A stretch of 64,000 nucleotides of DNA from Lachnospiraceae bacterium (GTDB taxonomy: Bacteria; Bacillota; Clostridia; Lachnospirales; Lachnospiraceae), in NCBI GenBank assembly GCA_004558185.1, contig SFDP01000015.1:1-64000 (forward strand), written 5' to 3'. The position numbers and the translations under genes were made by a program. This document shows, in pieces, positions 50,388 through 58,709 of the stretch. Within the stretch, counting starts at the first letter, position 1. Each line of letters begins with the position of its first letter. Below the pieces are notes generated by a model. It searched no databases and was not told where the DNA came from. It was given only the letters and a program-made list of their open reading frames with translations.

Positions 50388-51221
50388 ATGGAGCAGAAGA
50401 ATACCCTTGCTATTGTGGGAAGTCCCGGAAGTGGAAAGACTACGTTAGCCGTAAAACTGGCCCTGGAGCTTGCCAGAAGAAAAAAGAATGTAGTAGTGGT
50501 GTGTGCCGATCCTTTTGTTCCCTGCCTTCCCTTTTTGCTGCCTTTAGGTTATGAGCAGGAGGTTTCTTTGGGGGCACTTCTTACGGCACCGGTTTTGACC
50601 CAGGAAAAACTGTTAAAGGCCTGTGTGCCGGTAGAAGAAAATCCTTATCTTAGCTTTTTGGGCTATAAGTTTGGCGAGAATCTGATGTCTTATCCCAAAG
50701 TGACCAGAGAAAAAGCAGTAGAATTTCTGGTTTGCCTGCGGCATCTGGCTGACTATGCCATCCTGGACTGCAGCAGTATTGTTGAGGCCGATGTGTTTTC
50801 CATTCTTGCCTTAGAAATGGCAGATGGAATCCTTCAGGTGGGAACCTCTAATCTTAGAGGCATATCCTACTATCAGTCCCATGCCGGGATTCTTTCTACA
50901 GGAAGGGAAAGAAACAAGGTAGTGAGTGCCATAGGAAACTTTAAAACGGGACAGGAATGGGAGGCGGCAGCAAGCCAGTATGGGGGTGTGGATTTTGTCT
51001 TTCCCTATGTGGCAGAACTGGAAAAACAATACGATGCAGCCAGCCTTTTTTTGCCCCTTGTAGCAAAGGAGGCAGATGTCTTCCAACAGGAGATCAAAAA
51101 GCTGGTGAGGCAGGTTTTTGGTTTGTCAGACCCAAAGCCGGAGAAAAAAGAAGAAGCAGCAGAGCGGAAAAAACTGGTGGTCAGAAGCCCCTTTGTGTGG
51201 ACGAAAAAGGGAGAATTTTAA
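50388..51221 (+). CDS. CpaE/TadZ-like ATPase
   Basis: The 277-residue MinD/ParA-type ATPase has Walker A GSPGSGKTTLAVKLALELA at the N-terminus. The Walker A region has a Lys-Thr-Thr ending and no classic deviant lysine. The segment YAILDCSSIVEADVFSILAL holds the second nucleotide-binding aspartate. In Tad systems it positions the machine at the membrane. It starts 2 bases after the cpaB-like gene. Confidence 0.82.
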   Translation: MEQKNTLAIVGSPGSGKTTLAVKLALELARRKKNVVVVCADPFVPCLPFLLPLGYEQEVSLGALLTAPVLTQEKLLKACVPVEENPYLSFLGYKFGENLMSYPKVTREKAVEFLVCLRHLADYAILDCSSIVEADVFSILALEMADGILQVGTSNLRGISYYQSHAGILSTGRERNKVVSAIGNFKTGQEWEAAASQYGGVDFVFPYVAELEKQYDAASLFLPLVAKEADVFQQEIKKLVRQVFGLSDPKPEKKEEAAERKKLVVRSPFVWTKKGEF

Positions 51222-51236
51222 GAGGAGGAAGAAAAG

Positions 51237-52598
51237 GTGCAGGAAATCATCAATGTACATGAGATGGCAGGACTGCTGGGGGAAGGTATGGTGTATCGTA
51301 CCTTCCCGGAGGTGTTAAAGGATGTGCAGGAATACATTTCCAAGAATTTTGCCACAGTACTCAGGGATGACCCGGAAGAAAACCGGGAGCTGATTGAGTC
51401 TTACATCAGTAAGTATCTGCAGCAAAAGAAGGTAGGTGTGGAAGGAATGGAGCAAGGGGAGCTGGCAGAGCTTCTTTATGGGGAAATGACCGGCTTTTCC
51501 TTTCTGACCCGGTATTTGTATCGGGAAGATGTGGAAGAAATCAATATCAATCAATGGCGAGACGTGAAAATCACGTATTCTACGGGTGAGATTCTTCCCA
51601 CAAAAGAAAAATTTAACAGTGCCGGTCATGCCGTAGACGTAATCCGAAGGCTTCTACATAAATCCGGGATGATTTTTGACAGTGCCCAAACCATTGTGGT
51701 AGGCCACTTGAATAATAAAATCCGAATTACGGTTATGGGGGATGGGGTAATCGATCGGGAAAAAGGACTGGCTGTGTCCATCCGTATTGTCAATCCCAAG
51801 AAACTGACCAAAGAGCAGTTTGTAAAGCTCGGCACAGCCACAGCAGAAATGTTGGATCTATTATCCATGTGTTTTATTTACGGGGTATCCATGTGTATTA
51901 CCGGAGCAACTTCTTCCGGAAAGACTACTTTGATGAGTTGGATTTTGGGAGAAGTACCTTACCATAAGCGAATTGTGACCATTGAGCAGGGATGTAGGGA
52001 GTTTGACTTGACGGCAACCGATGAAGCGGGAAATGTGGAAAACAACGTGGTTCATTTGGTGACCAGATTTTCCGATGATCCCAAGCAAAACATCGATATG
52101 GTAAAGCTATTGGAAACCACACTGACCATTAATCCGGATTGTATTGCCGTGGCAGAGATGAAGGGGGGAGAAAGTATGCAGGCCATTAATGCGGCAAATA
52201 CCGGTCATGCGGTAATTACCACAACCCACGCCAATTCCTGCGAGGACACCTATCACCGTATGGTAACGTTGTGTAAACAGGAGCAGCCGGGAATGGATGA
52301 TGCTACCCTAACGAATCTTGCAACGAAAGCCTTTCCCATTGTGGCCTTTGCCAAACGTCTGGAGGATAATTCCAGACGGATCATGGAGATAACGGAGTGT
52401 GAAACTCTTGCCGATGGCAGAAAAAGAATGCGTACCCTGTATCGGTATAACATTACGGATAACCGGATGGTAGAGGGAAAACCAAGGATCATTGGGCATT
52501 ATGAAAAAGTGGAGAATCTCTCGGAAGGCTTACAAAAGAGGCTTCGGGAGAATGGACTGCCCTTAAAGATGCAGGAGCAGCTTATGGCCAGAGGGTAA
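51237..52598 (+). CDS. CpaF/TadA (VirB11-like) secretion ATPase
   Basis: This encodes 453 residues. Walker A is GATSSGKTTLMSWILGEVPY (about residue 223), followed by the Asp box REFDLTATDEAG region, Walker B region PDCIAVAEMKGGES and the His box HAVITTTHANS. These mark a traffic ATPase of the CpaF branch of VirB11. It powers assembly of a Tad-like fibre or the mating channel. The GTG start follows AGAGGAGGAAGAAAAG. Confidence 0.92.
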   Translation: MQEIINVHEMAGLLGEGMVYRTFPEVLKDVQEYISKNFATVLRDDPEENRELIESYISKYLQQKKVGVEGMEQGELAELLYGEMTGFSFLTRYLYREDVEEININQWRDVKITYSTGEILPTKEKFNSAGHAVDVIRRLLHKSGMIFDSAQTIVVGHLNNKIRITVMGDGVIDREKGLAVSIRIVNPKKLTKEQFVKLGTATAEMLDLLSMCFIYGVSMCITGATSSGKTTLMSWILGEVPYHKRIVTIEQGCREFDLTATDEAGNVENNVVHLVTRFSDDPKQNIDMVKLLETTLTINPDCIAVAEMKGGESMQAINAANTGHAVITTTHANSCEDTYHRMVTLCKQEQPGMDDATLTNLATKAFPIVAFAKRLEDNSRRIMEITECETLADGRKRMRTLYRYNITDNRMVEGKPRIIGHYEKVENLSEGLQKRLRENGLPLKMQEQLMARG

Positions 52599-52628
52599 AC
52601 CAATGAGAGAGGAAAGGAGGGAGGTCTA

Positions 52629-53561
52629 ATGACCTTACTGGTAACGATTGCTTTTTTTCTGGCAGTAACAGGCGGCTTTCTGATGCTTGAACTGTCACCC
52701 TTTGCCTTTTTGGAAGGAATGGCAAACTACATGAAACCAAAGAACAGCAGTATGAAAAGCCGGATCAAAGAAAGTAAAAAGAAAAAGGAGCCAAAAGGGC
52801 TGAAGCTTCTGTTTGAGGAGGTTAAGGAAATCTTGCGGCTGAGTGGGAAAAGCGAACAGTTTGCCATGCTGTGTGTACTGTCCATGATTTTATTTGTGCT
52901 GGGGGTAATGATTGCCTTGACCATGAACAATTCTCTGATGGTGCCGGTGCTGGCAGTGGGCTTTGCCCTATTGCCCTTTTATTACATCAAATTTACGGCA
53001 TCTAAGCACAAAAAGCAGATTAATACAGAGTTGGAAACGGCGCTTTCCATGATTACCACAAGTTATTTAAGAAACAAAAATACCATTATTCGGGCAATCG
53101 AAGAAAATCTGCCTTATTTAAACCCTCCTGTATCGGAAGTGTTTCGCCACTTTCTGATGGAGGCAAAGTTAATTAATTCCAATCTGGCAGAAGCTTTAGA
53201 GGGGTTAAAAAAGGGTATGGATAACCGAGTATTCCATGAATGGGTGGATGCTCTCATTGCCAGCCAGGAAGATTACAACCTGAAAAATACCCTGCCGCCC
53301 ATTGTAGCAAAACTATCCGATATGCGTGTGGTATCGGCAGAGCTGGATCTGCTCCTTTATGAACCAGTAAAAGAATACATTACCATGGTGATTTTGCTCC
53401 TTGGCAGTATTCCCCTATTGTATTTTTTAAATCAGGAATGGTATAAGACACTGATGTTTACCGGCTTTGGAAAGGTATTGCTGGCTATTTGTGCCACAGT
53501 CATTTTTATTTCCGTAGCGGCAGTATCCAAACATATGCGGCCCATTGAGTACAAACGATAG
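52629..53561 (+). CDS. TadB-like membrane platform protein
   Basis: The 310-residue protein has an N-terminal membrane helix, a basic loop (KPKNSSMKSRIKESKKKKEP), two central helices and the cytoplasmic T2SF-type domain (LETALSMITTSYLRNKNTII, SNLAEALEGLKKGMDNRVFHEW), then two C-terminal helices. It forms the inner membrane platform next to CpaF. The gene follows CpaF by 30 bases with AGGAAAGGAGGGAGGTCTA. Confidence 0.8.
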   Translation: MTLLVTIAFFLAVTGGFLMLELSPFAFLEGMANYMKPKNSSMKSRIKESKKKKEPKGLKLLFEEVKEILRLSGKSEQFAMLCVLSMILFVLGVMIALTMNNSLMVPVLAVGFALLPFYYIKFTASKHKKQINTELETALSMITTSYLRNKNTIIRAIEENLPYLNPPVSEVFRHFLMEAKLINSNLAEALEGLKKGMDNRVFHEWVDALIASQEDYNLKNTLPPIVAKLSDMRVVSAELDLLLYEPVKEYITMVILLLGSIPLLYFLNQEWYKTLMFTGFGKVLLAICATVIFISVAAVSKHMRPIEYKR

Positions 53562-53573
53562 GAGGATGCAGGT

Positions 53574-54449
53574 ATGCAAAATGTAATTTTACTGCTCTTT
53601 GCCCTGTTCTTTGGGGCAGGGAGCTATTTTCTTTTGGCCCAGGCTCTTCAGGTTCCTACTTATCGCACCAGCAGGGCTATGTTAAGTGTGGGAAAAAAGC
53701 AAAGGAAACAGGCCAGAAGTTCAGATGCGTTTATTCTGGAGCTTTCGGCAAAGCTGGCTCCCTTTCTTCCTATGGACGAATATAAGAAGAGGAAACTTTC
53801 TGCCACTCTTCGGTCTGCGGAAATTGCCATGACACCGCAGCTTTATCTGGCACAGGCTTATGTGAAGGCAGGGCTGGTGTTTCTTGGTATTATTCCGTCA
53901 ATCCTTATTTTTCCCCTGATCTTTCCGGTATTTATTGTTTTGGGAGTAGGAATCTTTTTTTCAGAAAGCACAAGGGCAGAAAAGTTAGTGAAACAGCGAA
54001 GGGAAGAAATTGAATTTGAACTGCCCCGATTTGTGGCAACCATCACCCAGGAGTTGATGGCAAGCCGGGATATTCTTTCCTTATTGGAAAGCTACCAGAA
54101 GAATGCCGGTGGAGCTTTGAAAAATGAACTGGCTATTACCACCGCCGATATGCGGACAGGAAACTATGAAGCTGCGCTTATGCGACTGGAGGGAAGGGTG
54201 TCCAGTGCCCAGCTTTCGGATGTGGTCAGAGGACTGATTGGCTGTATTCGAGGGGATGATGGGGTAGCCTTTTTTCGGATGCTTTCCCATGATATGAAAC
54301 AGCTTGAGCTACAGAGGCTGAAACGACTGGCTTTGGAAAGGCCGCCAAAAATCCGGCGTTATTCCTTTCTTTTGTTGGCCTGTATGTTACTGGTTTACAT
54401 GGGGGTAATGGGGTATCAGATTTTAGGCACCATGTCAGGAATGTTTTAA
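53574..54449 (+). CDS. TadC-like membrane platform protein
   Basis: The 291-residue partner of TadB has a leading helix (VILLLFALFFGAGSYFLLAQ), central helices, a T2SF-type domain (FELPRFVATITQELMASRDI, ALMRLEGRVSSAQLSDVVRG) and a C-terminal helix (FLLLACMLLVYMGVMGYQI). It lies 12 bases after TadB, and AGGAGGATGCAGGT precedes ATG. Confidence 0.8.
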   Translation: MQNVILLLFALFFGAGSYFLLAQALQVPTYRTSRAMLSVGKKQRKQARSSDAFILELSAKLAPFLPMDEYKKRKLSATLRSAEIAMTPQLYLAQAYVKAGLVFLGIIPSILIFPLIFPVFIVLGVGIFFSESTRAEKLVKQRREEIEFELPRFVATITQELMASRDILSLLESYQKNAGGALKNELAITTADMRTGNYEAALMRLEGRVSSAQLSDVVRGLIGCIRGDDGVAFFRMLSHDMKQLELQRLKRLALERPPKIRRYSFLLLACMLLVYMGVMGYQILGTMSGMF

Positions 54450-54464
54450 GGAAGAGAGGTAACC

Positions 54465-54872
54465 ATGAAAAGATTGAAAAAGATTGGTAAAGATCGCCGG
54501 GGAGAGGGCTATATGGATATCGCCATTGGGGTATTTTGCCTGATGCTTGTGGTGGCACTGGCTACCACCCTGTTTCCTCTCTTTTTAAAGAAACAGCAGC
54601 TGGACTCTTTTGCCGATGAAATCGTAAGACAGGCAGAAATTGTAGGAAGTACGGATGTTTCGGAAAGAATTGCCCAGCTAAAACAGGAAACGGGGCTTGA
54701 CCCACAGATCTACTGGGAGTGTGACTATTACAGTGGAAACAAGGTGCAGCTTAATGGAGATATTCAAGTAACCCTTATCCAGAAGGCAGACCTTGGTTTT
54801 TTTGTCTTTGGTTCTTTTCCCATCGAACTAAAGGCGAAAGCCAGTGGAAAAAGTGAAGTTTACTATAAATAA
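54465..54872 (+). CDS. DUF4320-like pilin-like protein
   Basis: The 135-residue protein has a basic leader (MKRLKKIGKDRR), then GEGYMDIAIGVFCLMLVVAL as a hydrophobic helix, and a soluble C-terminus (ISVTLIQKADLGFF-like strands). The GEG-Y-x-D-x-A motif matches the one in the small protein at 44545. The leader and hydrophobic start fit a class III prepilin or pseudopilin cut by the A24 peptidase, but this is inference. GGAAGAGAGGTAACC precedes ATG. Confidence 0.75.
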   Translation: MKRLKKIGKDRRGEGYMDIAIGVFCLMLVVALATTLFPLFLKKQQLDSFADEIVRQAEIVGSTDVSERIAQLKQETGLDPQIYWECDYYSGNKVQLNGDIQVTLIQKADLGFFVFGSFPIELKAKASGKSEVYYK

Positions 54873-54882
54873 GGAGAAGCAA

Positions 54883-55422
54883 ATGGAAAAAGCAAAAAGG
54901 CTGTGGTTCAATAAGCAGGGACTTTCCTATCCCCTTACAGTAGCTTTGATTTTGGCATTATTGCTGGTTATATGCGTACTGGCAGAATTTTTCCGCCTGT
55001 CCATTATCGCCTATGGAGTGAGAAATGCCTTGCAGGAGGCGGTTATTTCCGTAACCACCACCAATTACAATGAGGTATATGACGGATTGCGGGAAGGGTA
55101 TAGCGGAGGGTACTTTATGACCGGAGAGGCTTGGGAAGAAACCCTGGATTATGGGGATGTGTATACCCAGCTTGACCGTGTGCTGGGAACCGGGCCGGAT
55201 GGAGATTACCATGTCAAGTGGCAAACAAATGGATATGAATATCGGTTGAGTCATCTACAGGTATCTATCCGAAATGCTCCCTTTGCCCCGGGAAATGCCA
55301 GCCAGAATTTTGAAGCGGATGTTTCTATTAAATTGGAGATACCCCTGTCTTTTGGGTGGCAGTCTTTGCCACCAGTAGAAATGACGATACAGACAAAAGC
55401 TGCCTACATGCCAAAGTTTTAA
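54883..55422 (+). CDS. TadE-like pseudopilin
   Basis: This encodes 179 residues. The start EKAKRLWFNKQGLSYPLTVA leads into a hydrophobic helix (LILALLLVICVLAEFFRLSI), the usual TadE/TadF layout, with the soluble domain outside. It follows the DUF4320-like gene after 10 bases. ATG 54883 follows AAATAAGGAGAAGCAA; the open frame upstream from 54844 is not used. Confidence 0.72.
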   Translation: MEKAKRLWFNKQGLSYPLTVALILALLLVICVLAEFFRLSIIAYGVRNALQEAVISVTTTNYNEVYDGLREGYSGGYFMTGEAWEETLDYGDVYTQLDRVLGTGPDGDYHVKWQTNGYEYRLSHLQVSIRNAPFAPGNASQNFEADVSIKLEIPLSFGWQSLPPVEMTIQTKAAYMPKF

Positions 55423-55611
55423 GAAAAGAAAACAATAGACAAAACCAACGGACTCATGTTAGATTGGGCTTACTGCCTACCATAATCAGGAAGTTCATAA
55501 CACACAAAAAGATAACCTGGACGCGGGGGAAAGTCTGTTGTATGATGAAGTTGGATAAAAGTAGGACAGCATTTGCCGTAAAGAAGATTTATGGAAAGTG
55601 AGGTCTTTTAG
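55423..55611. other. Gap in the Tad-like block with a possible gene remnant
   Basis: About 190 bases. One frame from 55539 reads MMKLDKSRTAFAVKKIYGK to a stop at 55599, but it is short and has no ribosome site, so I call no gene. Confidence 0.4.
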
Positions 55612-56169
55612 ATGAAAAATGAATATGAAAAGAAAAAGAAACTGGTTATTGTGACGCTCGCCCTGGTGGCCCTATGCCTTGCAGGAGGATTGGGTTTTTA
55701 TCTGTATCAAAAAAACATTCCTTCCACACCTAAGAAAGAGTTTGTGGAGGAGGAGCCAGTACAGACAGAAGTGGCTGTACCGGAGATTTCCCTTTCGGAT
55801 GAAGAGAAAGAAGTACCGGAAGCGGAAACAGCGATCCATGAGGAAATGACAGAAACCTTAGAGATACAGACCAGTGCGGATGAAGAAGGGGCAGATGCAG
55901 GAAAGCCCCAGACAGAGGAAGAAGCAAAGGCACCGGAGGAAAAGCCGGAGATTTTCGATACAGGAGAAGAAAATCCGGCCGAACCACCCCAGTATGCCCC
56001 GGAGGTAACAGAGCCAAAGGAAAAGCCGGAAGAGCCCACAGGGGGAAGTACCAACGAGGAGGGCCAGCTTTATGTTCCCGGTTTTGGCTATATGGACGCA
56101 CCGGCGGCACCGGTGTCTGAGGATGCCGGTTCTACAGGGGATTGGGATAAACAAATCGGAGATATGTAA
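55612..56169 (+). CDS. Membrane-anchored acidic, proline-rich ICE protein (DUF6550-like)
   Basis: The 185-residue protein has one N-terminal helix (KKLVIVTLALVALCLAGGLG, about residues 9-28) and then a long disordered region full of Glu and Pro (EEPVQTEVAVPEISLSDEEK, PEEKPEIFDTGEENPAEPPQ). The conserved C-terminal tip is LYVPGFGYMDAPAAP. The protein is probably stretched across the cell wall on the outside. GTGAGGTCTTTTAG precedes ATG. A strong terminator follows. Confidence 0.65.
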   Translation: MKNEYEKKKKLVIVTLALVALCLAGGLGFYLYQKNIPSTPKKEFVEEEPVQTEVAVPEISLSDEEKEVPEAETAIHEEMTETLEIQTSADEEGADAGKPQTEEEAKAPEEKPEIFDTGEENPAEPPQYAPEVTEPKEKPEEPTGGSTNEEGQLYVPGFGYMDAPAAPVSEDAGSTGDWDKQIGDM

Positions 56170-56176
56170 TTTAAGC

Positions 56177-56211
56177 AAAAAAGAGTATGGTGAAGGCCAT
56201 ACTCTTTTTTT
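56177..56211 (+). terminator. Rho-independent terminator within the transfer region
   Basis: AAAAAAGAGTATGG-TGAAGG-CCATACTCTTTTTTT is a perfect stem with T-tract. The next gene starts only about 20 bases later, so the terminator separates two expression units or acts as an attenuator. Confidence 0.88.
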
Positions 56212-56232
56212 CGAGTGAAAAGGAGGGAAAAA

Positions 56233-57996
56233 TTGAAGAAAATAAGCATTTCTCTTTTGTTTGTTATGGTGTTCTTACTCTACTTTACCCTTCCGGTTCA
56301 GGCTACCGGGAGCGGAAATGTGGATGGTGGAGGAGGCAGCTTAAACAAGGGATCAAAGGCATACAACTGGCCCACCAATGGACACCAGGGAGTAAGAGTA
56401 ACGGTGGTGGAAGCTAAATCCGGATCTGTAGTAGGAGGGCCTGTAGATTTTTCCAATAAAGACTTGTCCGGTATATCCGGTGGTATGGTTCATTTTGGCT
56501 TGGTCAGTAAGCTGCAATACCGAAATGGTACTGCCATTACACCACAGTCATCGTCTTATGTGTATTATCAACCGGATAATCCGATTCCTCAGATTATTTC
56601 CACCAATAGCAGTAAGGCCAGTATTGAACAGATCAAGCGGTATTTTTGTTCGGAAGGGGCAGCATCCATGGTAGCGGAAAAAGTGGGTATGGATATGGAA
56701 ACCATGACCAATGGCTCCTATAAAATGATTATTGAGCCGGTAGTCTATTTGATTTATGAAAATGTCTATTTTGCCATGACGGCTACAGAGGCAGGACTGT
56801 ATAACCAGATCACCGGGGGAGACTTAGGAGCCCATTTCCCCTCTCTGGTATTAACCAATCTTCCCCTGTCTTTATTTTTGGAAGAGGATGATCTTGGGTT
56901 TTCGGCTTATACGGGACCAAGGAACACGAAGCGTACCACCGAGGAAATCATCCAGATGCTGGGGATTGGGATTATCAGCTATAAAGAGGCCCCACCAACA
57001 GGGACAGAGTATGACGTGACGTATCGGGTAGACACGGATGTGATTACTTCCACGACTTTAACCACGACAGAAGAGATCAACAATAAAAACAAGGCTACCA
57101 TAACCTTTACCATGGGAGGAAAAAGCTATCAGATGACGGGAGTAGTGGTGCCTAAAAATGGAAGTCAGGTGGTGTGGGTCAAATGGCATACCCCTGCTGA
57201 GCCTTGTGAGATTACCATTACCATTTCCACCAATCGGGGGAGACTAAGTACCACTACCATTCGGGCGAATGTGGTGGATTTGGATGAGAATCCACCTCCG
57301 GATCCCATGGCAGATGATCGAAATGATGGGTATACCAGACCCGGTTTACCCACAGGGCAGAACATGACCGGCCTAACCTGGAGTGTATGGCGGTGCTGGT
57401 GGGAAGAAGACTGGGTATGGAAACCTAACTGGGAAAAGGACGATGGGAAGCATAAAGAGGATTGCCCGGAGGACTGTTCCTCTACGCATACCGGTTGGAT
57501 CGATAATGGGGAATGGGAAGATGAAGGTGAATATGCCTATGAACGGGATACTTACTCGGCTGCTCTTAGTGCCACCATGAATATGGTGCCGGATGAAAAG
57601 AATCCTACTGCAGCCGGAAATACCTTAAAATCCGGCTATGGGGTAAATCTGACAGTCAATGCCCAGATGAGTTCAGCTGCTCCTAACGGCCACCTTACCC
57701 AGGCTCAGACCGCAGTAACCTATTTTCCGGAATTTGACTATCAGGATTATTGGAGGCTGTTGGAGAGAACCAGTCCAGGCTATTCTGCTATTTTCCAATT
57801 TAAACAAAATGAATACAGCACTTATAACCGCAGGACCCATTTTACACCGGTATGGTTCCCGAACGGAAACTATACCGTATATACAGAAATTTATGATGCC
57901 TGGACTCCCGCAGGAATGTTGAAATTGCACTTAAAGGATACCCTGACGATTCAGGATAATCTGTTTTCGGACTGGCATGTCCGTCCACTAAATTGA
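56233..57996 (+). CDS. Large secreted ICE surface protein
   Basis: The 587-residue precursor has a signal peptide (KKISISLLFVMVFLLYFTLP, cleavage after VQA). The mature part is beta-rich (for example TITFTMGGKSYQMTGVVVPK) with a Trp-rich insert (WSVWRCWWEEDWVWKPNW) and a small Cys pair (DCPEDCSSTH). There is no sorting signal or membrane anchor. It could be a cell-surface or secreted mating-aggregation factor; the family is not recognised. TTG 56233 follows AAAAGGAGGGAAAAA; a GTG at 56215 lacks a site. Confidence 0.7.
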   Translation: MKKISISLLFVMVFLLYFTLPVQATGSGNVDGGGGSLNKGSKAYNWPTNGHQGVRVTVVEAKSGSVVGGPVDFSNKDLSGISGGMVHFGLVSKLQYRNGTAITPQSSSYVYYQPDNPIPQIISTNSSKASIEQIKRYFCSEGAASMVAEKVGMDMETMTNGSYKMIIEPVVYLIYENVYFAMTATEAGLYNQITGGDLGAHFPSLVLTNLPLSLFLEEDDLGFSAYTGPRNTKRTTEEIIQMLGIGIISYKEAPPTGTEYDVTYRVDTDVITSTTLTTTEEINNKNKATITFTMGGKSYQMTGVVVPKNGSQVVWVKWHTPAEPCEITITISTNRGRLSTTTIRANVVDLDENPPPDPMADDRNDGYTRPGLPTGQNMTGLTWSVWRCWWEEDWVWKPNWEKDDGKHKEDCPEDCSSTHTGWIDNGEWEDEGEYAYERDTYSAALSATMNMVPDEKNPTAAGNTLKSGYGVNLTVNAQMSSAAPNGHLTQAQTAVTYFPEFDYQDYWRLLERTSPGYSAIFQFKQNEYSTYNRRTHFTPVWFPNGNYTVYTEIYDAWTPAGMLKLHLKDTLTIQDNLFSDWHVRPLN

Positions 57997-58013
57997 ATCA
58001 AGGAGTGAGAAAA

Positions 58014-58709
58014 ATGGAGAGTTTATTGTTTCCCCTGCTTATGCTTGCCGTCACCTTTCTGGGTGGCGGTATTTTGCTTTTCTACCTGAAACACAGTAAG
58101 AAAAGTAAACCGCCGGAGGAAGGAAGTATAGCCTTACAAACGGCACAACAGTTTATTAATGTAAAGGATATTCAGGATAGATTTTTGTATACCCGTGATG
58201 CGTTGGTCTTTGTGTATCTTCGTATCCATGCTATCAGTATTGATCTGTACAGTAACAGCGAAAAAACGATTCTGATCAAAACCCTGACGGCAGAACTTTC
58301 GGATATTCAATATCCCTTTAAGTTTATGGCCTTATCCCGACCGGTGGATATTTCTCCTCTGATTGTGGAAATGAGCGAAATGCTAAAGGAAGCAGAGGAT
58401 AAGCGAAAAGAAATCTTAAGGCAGGAGATTTTGCAGATGAGTGGATTTGCCCTGTCGGGGGAGATTGTGGAACGGCAGTTTTATCTTGCCCTTTGGGAAA
58501 AACAGGAGGAAGGATGTGAGAGGGAATTAGAGAAGCGAGCCTTACTTCTGGTTGAAAAATTTGCAGCAGCAGGAATAGCCAGTGACCTTCTTAGCCAAAA
58601 AGAAATCGTCCGGTTAGTGAACCTGGTCCATAATCCGGCCTATATCCATCTGGAAGATACAGAAACCACAGCAAGTATTCCCCTACTGAAAGGAGGAGGT
58701 ATGGCATGA
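58014..58709 (+). CDS. Stand-alone VirB4 N-terminal-like membrane protein
   Basis: This encodes 231 residues. One N-terminal helix (FPLLMLAVTFLGGGILLFYL) precedes a domain resembling the N-terminal part of TraC/VirB4 (AELSDIQYPFKFMALSRPVD, then SPLIVEMSEMLKEAEDKRKE). The next gene is VirB4 itself, so the system appears to split this function over two proteins. ATG 58014 follows AAGGAGTGAGAAAA. It overlaps virB4 by 4 bases. Confidence 0.7.
   Translation: MESLLFPLLMLAVTFLGGGILLFYLKHSKKSKPPEEGSIALQTAQQFINVKDIQDRFLYTRDALVFVYLRIHAISIDLYSNSEKTILIKTLTAELSDIQYPFKFMALSRPVDISPLIVEMSEMLKEAEDKRKEILRQEILQMSGFALSGEIVERQFYLALWEKQEEGCERELEKRALLLVEKFAAAGIASDLLSQKEIVRLVNLVHNPAYIHLEDTETTASIPLLKGGGMA

Noticed and set aside
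55356..55601. 81-residue open frame between the TadE-like gene and the acidic protein
   Set aside because: It overlaps the TadE-like gene in another frame and has no ribosome site. Only the last 20 codons read as protein-like.
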